Assembly (NCBI GenBank): GCA_017474845.1 | Contig: JAFVGS010000033.1 | Location: 114,105 to 178,104 of the forward strand | Length of the DNA stretch: 64,000 nucleotides | From: Prevotella sp. | GTDB taxonomy: Bacteria > Bacteroidota > Bacteroidia > Bacteroidales > Bacteroidaceae | Reading direction: 5' to 3' | Part shown: positions 41,216 to 49,017 of the stretch, one piece after another | Position numbering within the stretch: position 1 is the first letter of the stretch | Layout: every line of letters starts with the position of its first letter | Translations under genes and position numbers: made by a program | The notes under the pieces: model-generated | Told to the model about the DNA's origin: nothing | The model's input: only the letters and a program-made list of their open reading frames with translations | The model's database searches: none

Positions 41216-42306
41216 TAGTTACTCTGTCTCCAAAGCATATCTCCGCGAATCTCCAACCCCATATCGATATTATTCGTAAACAACTGTCCTGTTCCTAAGC
41301 CCTGCGGCATGGTGATATGGTCGCCATACACGTCGGAGGCGAACTGTGCGATAGCATTCAGGCCGATGTTACTCTCCAAGGCCGATGTGATCCACGAGCC
41401 GATGCCCATGTCGCGGGCTGTCTCAATCCACTCCCTGCAACCCATCATGCCACCGTGCAACGACGGTTTCAGGATGATGTATCTTGGTTTGATGATGTTC
41501 AGCATGTGCCGTTTCATCTCCTGGTCGTTCACGCCGATCAGCTCCTCGTCGAGGGCGATGGGCAGGGGCGACTCCCGACAGAGCTCCGCCATATAAGCCC
41601 ACTGTCCGGCCTTGATGGGCTGTTCGATGCTGTGAATGGCGTACTGCGACAGCAGTTCCAGCTTATACAGCGCCTCTTCAAACTTAAAGGCGCCATTGGC
41701 ATCAAGCCGTAACTCGACATCATGGAAAGAGAACCGTTCACGGATGCGCTTCACCAGATCCAGTTCCTGGTCGAAGTCGATGGCACCGATCTTCAGTTTC
41801 ACGCAGCGGAAGCCCTTCTCCAACTTCTCCTCCATCCGTTTCAGCATCTCGTCATACCTGCCCATCCACACCAGTCCGTTAATGGGTATCCCCGCCTCGC
41901 CCCGGCTGAACGCCGTGTCAAACAGCATCCCACTCTCCTGACTCTTTAAATCCAGCAACGCCGTTTCCAGTCCGAAGAGCATCGAGGGATATGACCGCAG
42001 AGCCTCGAACGAATCACAGGGGGACTGTCCCTCGTGTGCGGAGTTCGCGGAGCACATCAGGGACTGTCCCCTCTGTGATTCCTGCCTTCGGCAGAACTCC
42101 TCACACATCTTTTCCAACACCTCCCGATAATCTTCCCTGGCATCACAACTCAGATCCGGCAGTGGCGCACATTCCCCCACGCCCTCTCTCTCGCCATCCG
42201 ACAGACGGACATACCACACCTTCCTTTCCGTATACACACCCCTCGACGTCCCCGCCGGCTGCTTAAAATGGAACGTCCGCTCAGACACAGTAACTTTTAA
42301 AGACAT
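41215..42306 (-). CDS. menC: o-Succinylbenzoate synthase
   Basis: A 363-residue enolase-superfamily enzyme that dehydrates SHCHC to o-succinylbenzoate. Visible sites include CVKLKIGAIDF (acid/base Lys), RLDANGAF (metal Asp), SIEQPI (metal Glu), ALDEELIG (metal Asp/Glu) and IILKPSLHGG (second Lys). An insertion ESQRGQSLMCSANSAHEGQS near residue 75-95 comes from a family C inverted repeat (42011-42080). The start ATGTCTTTAAAA lies in a family H repeat. It follows the GxxExxY gene by 39 bp. Confidence 0.93.
   Translation of the reverse strand: MSLKVTVSERTFHFKQPAGTSRGVYTERKVWYVRLSDGEREGVGECAPLPDLSCDAREDYREVLEKMCEEFCRRQESQRGQSLMCSANSAHEGQSPCDSFEALRSYPSMLFGLETALLDLKSQESGMLFDTAFSRGEAGIPINGLVWMGRYDEMLKRMEEKLEKGFRCVKLKIGAIDFDQELDLVKRIRERFSFHDVELRLDANGAFKFEEALYKLELLSQYAIHSIEQPIKAGQWAYMAELCRESPLPIALDEELIGVNDQEMKRHMLNIIKPRYIILKPSLHGGMMGCREWIETARDMGIGSWITSALESNIGLNAIAQFASDVYGDHITMPQGLGTGQLFTNNIDMGLEIRGDMLWRQSN
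42011..42080. repeat. Family C inverted repeat inside menC
   Basis: GAATCACAGGGGGACTGTCC and its near inverted copy GGGGACAGTCCC-type arm at 42058-42080. Each arm also contains the small palindrome GGGACTGTCCC. In frame, about 70 bp. Confidence 0.8.
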
Positions 42307-42321
42307 AGTAACATATTAACA
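42295..42321. repeat. Family H element, right copy 3' of GxxExxY gene
   Basis: TTTTAAAGACATAGTAACAT then ATTAACA: 27 bp, exact inverted copy of 42739-42765. Contains the menC start on the minus strand (ATG at 42306). A partial direct copy follows at 42328-42342. Confidence 0.9.
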
Positions 42322-42345
42322 GATAAAAGTAACATATTAACATCA

Positions 42346-42729
42346 TCAAGCGAATTGTTTGCGATAAACACGATATTTGCGTTTGAATTGCAATTCTTCT
42401 GAACCAAAATTTATTAAGAGTCCATGATCGATACCCGTTGCCGTGAGATAATTCACCAGTTGGATCTCATGAGCCATATGCAATGACTGTACTGCCTTCA
42501 ATTCCAAAATCAAAATGCCCTCTACAACAATATCTGCCTTAAAATCACCCACAAGCACATTCTCATAATACACACTGATTGGTTTTTCTGTCTCGTAAAC
42601 GAAACCACGCTTATTAAGTTCCACCAGCATCGAGTTCTTATACACAGACTCCAAATACCCCGGCCCCAATACCCTTCGGATATTCTTAGAGCACTCCATG
42701 ACTGCTCTTATCAACATCTCAACATCCAT
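42346..42729 (-). CDS. GxxExxY protein
   Basis: A 127-residue protein with the family signature GPGYLESVYKNSM (GxxExxY) and FKADIVVEGILILELKAV, a PD-(D/E)xK nuclease-like fold with D...E-x-K. The family is scattered in bacteria and has no settled function; nuclease activity is inferred from the fold. It has nothing to do with menaquinone yet sits between menB and menC. Both sides carry exact inverted copies of a 27-bp family H repeat (42295-42321, 42739-42765), so it looks like an inserted cassette. Confidence 0.88.
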   Translation of the reverse strand: MDVEMLIRAVMECSKNIRRVLGPGYLESVYKNSMLVELNKRGFVYETEKPISVYYENVLVGDFKADIVVEGILILELKAVQSLHMAHEIQLVNYLTATGIDHGLLINFGSEELQFKRKYRVYRKQFA

Positions 42730-42738
42730 ACTACTATT

Positions 42739-42765
42739 TGTTAATATGTTACTATGTCTTTAAAA
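42739..42765. repeat. Family H element, left copy 5' of GxxExxY gene
   Basis: TGTTAATATGTTACTATGTC then TTTAAAA: exact inverted copy of 42295-42321. Another unit, ACTCTGTCTTTA, follows at 42769-42780 up to the menB stop. Confidence 0.9.
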
Positions 42766-42777
42766 GATACTCTGTCT

Positions 42778-43635
42778 TTACGGCAGCTTGGGATACTTCT
42801 TAAAGTCCGGCTTCCGCTTCTCGAGGAAGGCCTTGCCGCCCTCCTGCGCCTCGTCGAGGAAATAGTAGAGCATCGTCGCGTCGCCAGCCAGTTCCTGAAT
42901 GCCCGCCTGACCGTCGAGTTCCGCGTTCAGTCCGGCTTTGATCATCCTCAGCGCCAACGGCGAACGCTCCATCATCTCCTCGGCCCACGCCACACACTCA
43001 TCCTCCAGCTGCTCGATAGGCACAACCTTGTTCACCATCCCCATCGCCTCAGCCTCTTGCGCTGTATACTGTCGGCAGAGGAACCAGATCTCACGCGCCT
43101 TCTTCTGTCCGACGATGCGCGCCAGATAACTTGAGCCGAATCCCGCATCAAACGATCCCACCTTCGGCCCTGTCTGTCCGAAGATGGCATTCTCCGAGGC
43201 AATCGTCAGGTCGCAGACCAGATGCAACACATGTCCGCCACCTATCGCATAGCCATTCACCATCGCGATGACTGGCTTCGGCAACCGCCGTATCTGCATC
43301 TGCACGTCTAGTACACTCAGACGGGGCACGCCCTCGTCATCGACATAGCCGCCACGCCCCTTCACATGCATGTCGCCACCTGAGCAGAACGCATGCTTCA
43401 CGTCGCGCAGCGTCTTGCCCTCCGGCACCTCACTCATCGCACCCGTCAGCAGCACCACGCTCACGTCCTGCATCTCACGGCACATGGCGAAAGCCTGACT
43501 CAGCTCCCACGTCGTCTTCGGCGTGAAGGCGTTACGATACTGCGGACGATTGATCGTGATCTTCGCGATGCCGTTATACTCCTCAAACAGGATCTCCTTA
43601 AACTCACGTACTTTTTTCCAAACTCTTGTTTCCAT
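42778..43635 (-). CDS. menB: 1,4-Dihydroxy-2-naphthoyl-CoA synthase
   Basis: A 285-residue crotonase-fold enzyme that cyclises succinylbenzoyl-CoA. [18 protein letters not shown], the oxyanion-hole stretch [40 protein letters not shown] and [20 protein letters not shown] are typical of MenB. It starts 4 bp after the AraC-type gene, so both are probably on one mRNA. The 3' end meets family H repeats. Confidence 0.96.
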   Translation of the reverse strand: METRVWKKVREFKEILFEEYNGIAKITINRPQYRNAFTPKTTWELSQAFAMCREMQDVSVVLLTGAMSEVPEGKTLRDVKHAFCSGGDMHVKGRGGYVDDEGVPRLSVLDVQMQIRRLPKPVIAMVNGYAIGGGHVLHLVCDLTIASENAIFGQTGPKVGSFDAGFGSSYLARIVGQKKAREIWFLCRQYTAQEAEAMGMVNKVVPIEQLEDECVAWAEEMMERSPLALRMIKAGLNAELDGQAGIQELAGDATMLYYFLDEAQEGGKAFLEKRKPDFKKYPKLP

Positions 43636-43639
43636 AATT

Positions 43640-44458
43640 CTATATTTTTAAATCTTTATACTCCTGCGGATAGATGCCGGTGACACGCTTGAAGTAGCGG
43701 CAGAAATTGGCGGTGGTGGGGAAACCGAGTTGGTAGGCAGTCTCCTTGACCGTCTGCTTGGGATCCATGTCCATGATAAGCTTCGCCTGCGTCGCCACAT
43801 ACTGCTGAATCCATTCCAAGGGCGAGAGACCGTTGCTATACTGGCGGAACACTTTCGAGAAATACCTCGGTTCATAGTCCAACAGTCCGGCATAGTAATA
43901 GACATTGCGGTTCTCCCTATAGTGCTCCACCACCAGGTCGCAGAACTGCGTGTAAAGCTTCACCGAACGACTCTCCGCCCACTGCTTGTCCTGCTCGCGA
44001 CGATAGTAATTGATGAACTCGTAGCCTACTGACAACTGAGACAACAACATCTGCCGCCGCAGCTGCAGGTCATTGAGGTCGTGCGAAGCAATCGCCTCCA
44101 TCAGCTCGAGCAGTGCCATCACGCGCATGGCTTGCACATCGGTCAGATGACAATACGGCGCGTAGTTGAACTTATCAGAGTCATGACTGAAGGCATGCGT
44201 CTTCAACTCACTGACCATTTCCGCAGAGATGAAAACGCGTGCATAAGTGAAATCCTCCGAACACGCTATGAGACGGAAGACATGGCCGGGCATGAGGATT
44301 CCAAAGTCGTTCTTTTCAATCGCAATCTCCTGCATGTCGAACATGACGCGTGCACTGCCGCGCAGACACAAAAGAAGAATGACGTGCGGGAACACCACAT
44401 CCATGCCGGTCACAGGGTAACCGTGTATCTCTTTTTCCACACACACCGTCCTGCTCAA
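43640..44458 (-). CDS. AraC family regulator upstream of menB, possible frameshift at start
   Basis: 272 residues as an open frame beginning at a TTG (44458). An N-terminal cupin-like sensor domain ([20 protein letters not shown]) is followed by a C-terminal AraC domain with [20 protein letters not shown] and [20 protein letters not shown]. No ATG is available near the start. Another frame, open from ATG 44501 ([18 protein letters not shown]), runs into this one at a (GT)4 tract near 44441-44448; two more bases there would join them. So the gene may be frameshifted or phase-variable. Promoter box at 44522-44529 fits a start at 44501. Confidence 0.82.
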   Translation of the reverse strand: MSRTVCVEKEIHGYPVTGMDVVFPHVILLLCLRGSARVMFDMQEIAIEKNDFGILMPGHVFRLIACSEDFTYARVFISAEMVSELKTHAFSHDSDKFNYAPYCHLTDVQAMRVMALLELMEAIASHDLNDLQLRRQMLLSQLSVGYEFINYYRREQDKQWAESRSVKLYTQFCDLVVEHYRENRNVYYYAGLLDYEPRYFSKVFRQYSNGLSPLEWIQQYVATQAKLIMDMDPKQTVKETAYQLGFPTTANFCRYFKRVTGIYPQEYKDLKI

Positions 44459-44521
44459 CGGACTGTATTAGTTGGTCTATTGTTGCGTCAGTCTGCATCA
44501 TTTCTTGTCCATTTACGGCTG

Positions 44522-44529
44522 CAAAATTA
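44522..44529 (-). promoter_or_regulatory. TAATTTTG -7 box of AraC-menBCE operon
   Basis: CAAAATTA on the plus strand; TTG 21 bp upstream on the minus strand. 20 bp before ATG 44501. Confidence 0.6.
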
Positions 44530-44614
44530 CAACTTTTCTTCGAATTACAGCAACAAATCACACATTTTGACAATAAAAAGGCGAAAATCGGTAGTATTTT
44601 CTTGCTGCAAATAG

Positions 44615-44645
44615 TTGCACGTATCAAAAAAAAGCAGTAACTTTA
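44615..44645 (+). promoter_or_regulatory. Promoter candidate of AraC-domain membrane protein
   Basis: TTG 44615-44617, N20, TAACTTTA 44638-44645. The last base of the box differs from TAnnTTTG. Confidence 0.5.
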
Positions 44646-44701
44646 CACCCGTGAATCAATTGTCCTATATATACACACCGGCTGAGGCCGATAGCATCAT
44701 C

Positions 44702-45292
44702 ATGATACTGGCTATCATCGTGATCGTACTCCTCGTGCTGGGAGGTATCGGTCTGCGTCAAAGTAGGATTATCAGGCAGCGAAATGAGCAGCTTCGCCGT
44801 ATTCTTAATGCACTGGATGACTACCGGGCAATAGTGGGCAACGGAGAACTGTCGCTCGACGAGCAGGAGGAGATGGTGAAGAAGAAGTTGGAGCCGGAGA
44901 CAAAGACGACCAAGGTGGCTCAAAAGGAAGAGGGGGCCTTCTTCGTGAAGATGGATGCCCGTGTAAACAAGGAAAAACCATTTACGGATCCCGATTTCGA
45001 CTATTATGCCCTGATAAAGTTCATGGGAGTCAGTCAGGATGAGTTCTGCAGGCTCGTGCCGCGCTACACGGATCCCGAAAGGACAAAAGACTATATCAAC
45101 TCCCTCCGGGCAGAATATGCTGCAAAGTTGCTCATGGACTTCTCTGGCTCCTCAATGGAAGACATTGTTGCCATGTGTGGCTTCAAGGATGCAGCAGCTT
45201 TCAACAATGCCTTCAAGTTCTCCTTCGGCATCACACCAACAGACTATCTGAACAGCATGAGTCAGATGTTCAAGAAAGTCAGCACCCGCTGA
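44702..45292 (+). CDS. Single-helix membrane protein with AraC-type DNA-binding domain
   Basis: 196 residues from ATG 44702; a GTG at 44651 is an alternative that would give a nearly leaderless mRNA. One N-terminal transmembrane helix (MILAIIVIVLLVLGGIGL), a charged coiled-coil-like stretch (RQSRIIRQRNEQLRRILN), and a C-terminal AraC domain (AEYAAKLLMDFSGSSMEDIV, then AMCGFKDAAAFNNAFKFSFG, ending ITPTDYLNSM). A membrane-anchored regulator with almost no outer part. Targets unknown. The family of short TM-AraC proteins occurs in Prevotellaceae and relatives (inference). Confidence 0.75.
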   Translation: MILAIIVIVLLVLGGIGLRQSRIIRQRNEQLRRILNALDDYRAIVGNGELSLDEQEEMVKKKLEPETKTTKVAQKEEGAFFVKMDARVNKEKPFTDPDFDYYALIKFMGVSQDEFCRLVPRYTDPERTKDYINSLRAEYAAKLLMDFSGSSMEDIVAMCGFKDAAAFNNAFKFSFGITPTDYLNSMSQMFKKVSTR

Positions 45293-45498
45293 ATCTCAAA
45301 GTTGCGGTGCTTCCACAGGTCGCTATATAGGTCGTACTTCGTGGTGACCAGCATGAAATAGTCGAGGTTGATCTCGTAGATTGCCTCGTACTGAGAAGGA
45401 GAGAGGTTCAGCTCGTAGGCCATCTTGTCTGACAAGAACAGCGCCTCGGAGCGGGCTACATCATAACTCAGGGCTTTGGCCGTGACGGTTATCACCAT
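45262..45498 (-). pseudogene. Remnant of small secreted protein gene
   Basis: The frame gives 78 residues with VARSEALFLSDKMAYELNLS and PSQYEAIYEINLDYFMLVTT, which resembles a Bacteroidota family of small exported proteins carrying an EINLDY motif (from memory; unnamed). The signal peptide is reduced to about nine residues, cut at a tandem ACGGACGA repeat, and the end runs 31 bp into the neighbouring gene's 3' end. It therefore looks truncated at both ends. A short live gene cannot be ruled out. Confidence 0.5.
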
Positions 45499-45503
45499 CA
45501 GCC

Positions 45504-45543
45504 AAACGACGGACGAACGACGGACGAACGACGGACGAACGAC
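45504..45543. repeat. ACGGACGA tandem repeat
   Basis: Three to four copies of ACGACGGACGA beside the truncated gene start. Confidence 0.75.
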
Positions 45544-45653
45544 CTTGCGTCAATTATCTGAACACGGATTTTATGGATTATACGGAAAAGGCTTTAACAC
45601 GAATAACCGTGAATGGCCATTAATGGACCAGAATTAACTTAAGACCAAAGGAG

Positions 45654-45712
45654 CACTAAAGGAACACTAAAGGAGCACTAAAGGAGCACCAAAGGAACAC
45701 CAAAGGAACAGA
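45654..45712. repeat. 12-bp tandem repeat AAAGGAGCACTA
   Basis: Five copies with A/C and G/A variants (AAAGGAACACTA, AAAGGAGCACCA). Noncoding. Together with 45545-45650 (no gene seen) it fills the gap before the phytase-like gene. Confidence 0.85.
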
Positions 45713-45791
45713 AGCCGATGCTGTCGACATATCAGGCCGTAGTGTCGAAATGACTTATGCAGAAAAAAAAGCGAGATTTCTTGTAAAAGTC

Positions 45792-45822
45792 TTGCATTTC
45801 TGCCATATATTATGTATCTTTG
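45792..45822 (+). promoter_or_regulatory. Promoter of phytase-like gene (TTG-N20-TATCTTTG)
   Basis: TTG 45792-45794 and TATCTTTG 45815-45822, 21 bp before the start codon. Confidence 0.75.
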
Positions 45823-45843
45823 CATCCGTTAAAGCCTTAGTCC

Positions 45844-46827
45844 ATGAGGAAAGATGTATTATATCTGGCTTTGCTGCTGATGGCGACGGTGCAGGCGACA
45901 GCGCAGCAGGTGGTGCAGAACAAGCAGCGCCACTTCAAGAAGGCGGTGCCGGCAGGGAACTATAGCGGCATCACGTGGTTAGGCGGTGACAGGTATGCGG
46001 TCGTGAACGACAAGTCGAAGACGGCGGGCTTCCACCTGATGACCATCCAGATCGACTCCATCACGGGCAAGATTGAGGACGTGAAGGCAGACAGTTTCAT
46101 GACCTCAGGACTGCCCAACCGCGATGAGGAGGGCATCTGCTATGTGCCTCCGACGAACACGCTCTTCGTGAGCGGGGAGAGCGACGGACAGATTGTGGAG
46201 TACACCCTCGACGGACAGCTGACGGGACGGAAGCTGAACATCCCCGAAGTGTTCGGCATCTCATACGGCAACCGGGGTTTCGAGGCACTGACCTACAACG
46301 CCAAGACACACCGTTTCTGGGCCACAACGGAGAACACGCTGAGGGCCGACGGCGAGAGACCCAGCATCAGGAACAAGATTGCAAACAGGCTGCGCCTACA
46401 AAGCTTTGGCGACGACCTGCAACCTAAGGGACAATACTGGTACGTGACGGATTCCTCGGCTGTAGAGAGTACGAAGGGTAAGAGTACCTTAGGCGTGAGT
46501 GGCCTGGCAGCCCTCGACGACGGACAGGTGATCGTATTGGAACGGGAGGTGAGGAGGGCGCCCAAAAAGATTGGCAGCTTCGTTCATGTGAAGCTCTTCG
46601 TGGTGAACCCGCAGCTGCAACAGCCTGGCGACACGCTGAGAAAGCAGCTGCTCACGGAATTCCGAACACGCATCAACCTGTCGGAGCGAAGCTTCGCCAA
46701 CTACGAGGGCATCTGTGCGGGGCCGAGGCTGGCCGACGGAAGACAGGTGCTGCTGCTCGTGGCCGATTCGCAGAACCAGTATAAGGGCTATCTCAAGGAC
46801 TGGTTCAAGACCATCGTCATTTTATAG
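45844..46827 (+). CDS. Esterase-like activity of phytase family protein, secreted
   Basis: 327 residues with a signal peptide (MRKDVLYLALLLMATVQATAQ). The propeller-like family marks are GITWLGGDRYAVVNDKS, GFEALTYNAKTHRFWATTEN, VSGLAALDDGQVIVLERE and NYEGICAGPRLADGRQVLLL. This family was named for phytase-like esterase activity, but few members are tested; phosphate or lipid ester release is only a guess. Monocistronic with its own promoter; family H repeats follow. Confidence 0.82.
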   Translation: MRKDVLYLALLLMATVQATAQQVVQNKQRHFKKAVPAGNYSGITWLGGDRYAVVNDKSKTAGFHLMTIQIDSITGKIEDVKADSFMTSGLPNRDEEGICYVPPTNTLFVSGESDGQIVEYTLDGQLTGRKLNIPEVFGISYGNRGFEALTYNAKTHRFWATTENTLRADGERPSIRNKIANRLRLQSFGDDLQPKGQYWYVTDSSAVESTKGKSTLGVSGLAALDDGQVIVLEREVRRAPKKIGSFVHVKLFVVNPQLQQPGDTLRKQLLTEFRTRINLSERSFANYEGICAGPRLADGRQVLLLVADSQNQYKGYLKDWFKTIVIL

Positions 46828-46960
46828 ACAGAAGAACAAATTATAGACATAGTAACAGACTAACAGATTATTTAGACAGAAGAACTTTTTTTAGACAGAA
46901 TAACATACTAACAGATATTATTAGTAACAGATATTATTAGTAACAAATAACAATAACAAC
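46828..46960. repeat. Family H repeats between phytase-like gene and C10 protease gene
   Basis: Successive units such as AGACATAGTAACAGACTAAC, TTTAGACAGAAGAACTTTTT, TTTAGACAGAATAACATACT and AGTAACAGATATTATT fill the whole gap. No TAnnTTTG promoter is seen. Confidence 0.75.
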
Positions 46961-46961
46961 A

Positions 46962-49004
46962 ATGAGAAAACTATTATTACTATTCGTCCTGAGCGTCTTG
47001 AACATCGCAGGAACATGGGCCGAGGAACGGTCAGAGAGAGAGGCAAGGACACTGGCCATGAGGTTTTTGAGCGGCCTCGCCGTCGGACAGTCCGACCTCG
47101 TTGAGGTTACGCTGCAGGGGCAGGTGAGCGGACTCTATGTGTTCAGTCTGGGTGAGCAAGGCGGCTTTATCATCGTCAGCAACGACGACAGGACCCTGCC
47201 AATCCTTGGCTTCAGCGAGAACGGGACACTCGATTTGGAGAACATGCCCGACGAGCAACGCGCCTGGCTGCAGGGCTATGCCGACGAGATTGTATGGCTG
47301 CAGCAGCATTCCACCGAGAATGCCATTCCCAACTTTCCGGCGAATACCCGTGCCGGATCGCACGACAAGGAGGACATCGCACCGATGGTCACCACCACAT
47401 GGGGTCAACGCGCACCGTATAACAACCTATGTCCCGACTATGCTCCCGGCAAAAGATCCGTCACCGGTTGTGTCGCCACAGCGATGGCACAGGTGATGAA
47501 CTATCACCAATGGCCCGTGACGGAGACGGAAGCCATACCGGGCTACAGAGACGGCTATGGCGTGGACCAGACACCGCTGGAAGCCACCACCTTCGACTGG
47601 GAGAACATGATGGACAGCTACAGCGGCAGCTCAGGTGATCAGACCACCCCTAACCCCTCCTACTCAGGAGGGGAAACGGCCGTCGCCAAACTGATGCAGT
47701 ATTGCGGCTATTCCGTTGAGATGAACTATGGTCCCTCGTCTGGTAGCTGTATGTTCAAAGTGGCTCCTGCCCTCAAGGACTATTTCGACTACAACGGCAC
47801 GACGACGTATATCTCGCGCAGTTCTTACTCCAACGACAAGTGGGAGGACATCATCTATCATGAGCTGGCCTCACACCGCCCTGTGCTCTACGGCGGACAG
47901 TCGACTGGCGGTGGACATGCCTTCGTCTGCGACGGCTACCGATTTGAATACGCTGCCGACTACTTCCATATTAACTGGGGCTGGGGCGGAAAGAGCGACG
48001 AATACTATGTCTTGTCCGTTCTTAACCCATACTCAGGACAAGGCACCGGGGGCAGCAGTTCTCAAGGCGGTTTCTACTTCGGACAGGAAGCCATCATCGG
48101 CATACAGAAGTCTACAGACAGCGGAACCTTAGCAGACATCACGCCCGCAAAGGTTGACCTGACACCCAACAGCATGACGCTGAGCAGCGAGACGATCTTC
48201 CTCGGAGAGACGGCAACCATCACCCTCAACGTCACCAACAACAGCGCTGATGACTTCGACGGCGACATCTATGTGGGGACATCAGGATGCCTACTTGTCA
48301 GCAGCCGAATCTCCATTCCTGCCGGACAGACCCAGGACTGCACCCTCACCTACAAACCTACTGCGGCAGGCGCCTACGGCCTGATATTCTTTGAGCCTAT
48401 GGACAATGGATACTATGGCAATAAAGGAGGCGTGCTGGCCACATTGACCGTCATCGAAGAGACAACCCCCGAGCCTGTTGACCCAGAGCCTGTTGTCCCA
48501 GAGACTTGTCCTGCTCCGGAGAATCTGACGGTCAGTGAGATTACGGCCACTTCGGCAGTGGTCAGCTGGGAGGGCAGCGCCAACAGTTATGACGTGCGAT
48601 ACGGTATTGTCCCTGAAGGCACCACCATCACTCAGGAATGGCTGCAATACGACAATGACAACATTACGGTCGACGTCGAGTGGTCCACCCCTGCCAACTG
48701 CACGGAACTGTCCTACACGCTGACAGACCTGGCCTCTGGCAAGAACTATATGGTCCAGGTGCGGGGCAACAACGGCGATGAGGATGTCAGTCAATGGGAA
48801 GCACAGACCTTCTCTACATTAGAGGATATCAGCCAGCCCGAAGCGATCAACAGTGTCATTGTGAAGCCGGAAGACGGTGACGTGTGGTACAGCCTCGACG
48901 GTCGCCGCCTGAACGGGAAGCCCACGACGAAGGGGGTATACATCCGCCCGGTCTCCGGAAGCGAGCAAGACAGGAGCTATGGAAAGAAGGTTGTGATGAA
49001 GTAA
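46962..49004 (+). CDS. C10 family cysteine peptidase (streptopain/interpain type), secreted
   Basis: 680 residues. A signal peptide (MRKLLLLFVLSVLNIAGTWA) and a Spi-type prodomain (residues ~20-120) come first. The C10 catalytic domain follows with SVTGCVATAMAQVMNYHQWP (Cys170), GGGHAFVCDGY (His319) and FHINWGWGG. Two beta-sandwich regions come next, the latter fibronectin type III-like (PAPENLTVSEITATSAVVSW), and a short C-terminal end YSLDGRRLNGKPTTKGVYIR as used on secreted Prevotella proteins. Related to SpeB and interpain A. A family A element adds DQTTPNPSYSGGE in the catalytic domain (nt 47640-47676). Confidence 0.92.
   Translation: MRKLLLLFVLSVLNIAGTWAEERSEREARTLAMRFLSGLAVGQSDLVEVTLQGQVSGLYVFSLGEQGGFIIVSNDDRTLPILGFSENGTLDLENMPDEQRAWLQGYADEIVWLQQHSTENAIPNFPANTRAGSHDKEDIAPMVTTTWGQRAPYNNLCPDYAPGKRSVTGCVATAMAQVMNYHQWPVTETEAIPGYRDGYGVDQTPLEATTFDWENMMDSYSGSSGDQTTPNPSYSGGETAVAKLMQYCGYSVEMNYGPSSGSCMFKVAPALKDYFDYNGTTTYISRSSYSNDKWEDIIYHELASHRPVLYGGQSTGGGHAFVCDGYRFEYAADYFHINWGWGGKSDEYYVLSVLNPYSGQGTGGSSSQGGFYFGQEAIIGIQKSTDSGTLADITPAKVDLTPNSMTLSSETIFLGETATITLNVTNNSADDFDGDIYVGTSGCLLVSSRISIPAGQTQDCTLTYKPTAAGAYGLIFFEPMDNGYYGNKGGVLATLTVIEETTPEPVDPEPVVPETCPAPENLTVSEITATSAVVSWEGSANSYDVRYGIVPEGTTITQEWLQYDNDNITVDVEWSTPANCTELSYTLTDLASGKNYMVQVRGNNGDEDVSQWEAQTFSTLEDISQPEAINSVIVKPEDGDVWYSLDGRRLNGKPTTKGVYIRPVSGSEQDRSYGKKVVMK
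47640..47676. repeat. Family A element inside C10 protease gene
   Basis: CAGACCACCCCTAACCCCTC then CTACTCAGGAGGGGA; almost the same as the murF-alr copy at 8063-8104, on the other coding strand sense. In frame. Confidence 0.85.
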
Positions 49005-49017
49005 GGAGGAAGGCCCT

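Noticed and set aside
42754-43134. Plus-strand frame starting MSLKDTLS at a family H repeat
   Set aside because: It is antisense to menB; only its start resembles menC/menE because the repeat carries ATGTCTTTAAAA.
45654-45712. Regular repeats as a CRISPR array
   Set aside because: The 12-bp units are contiguous with no spacers, and no cas gene is present.
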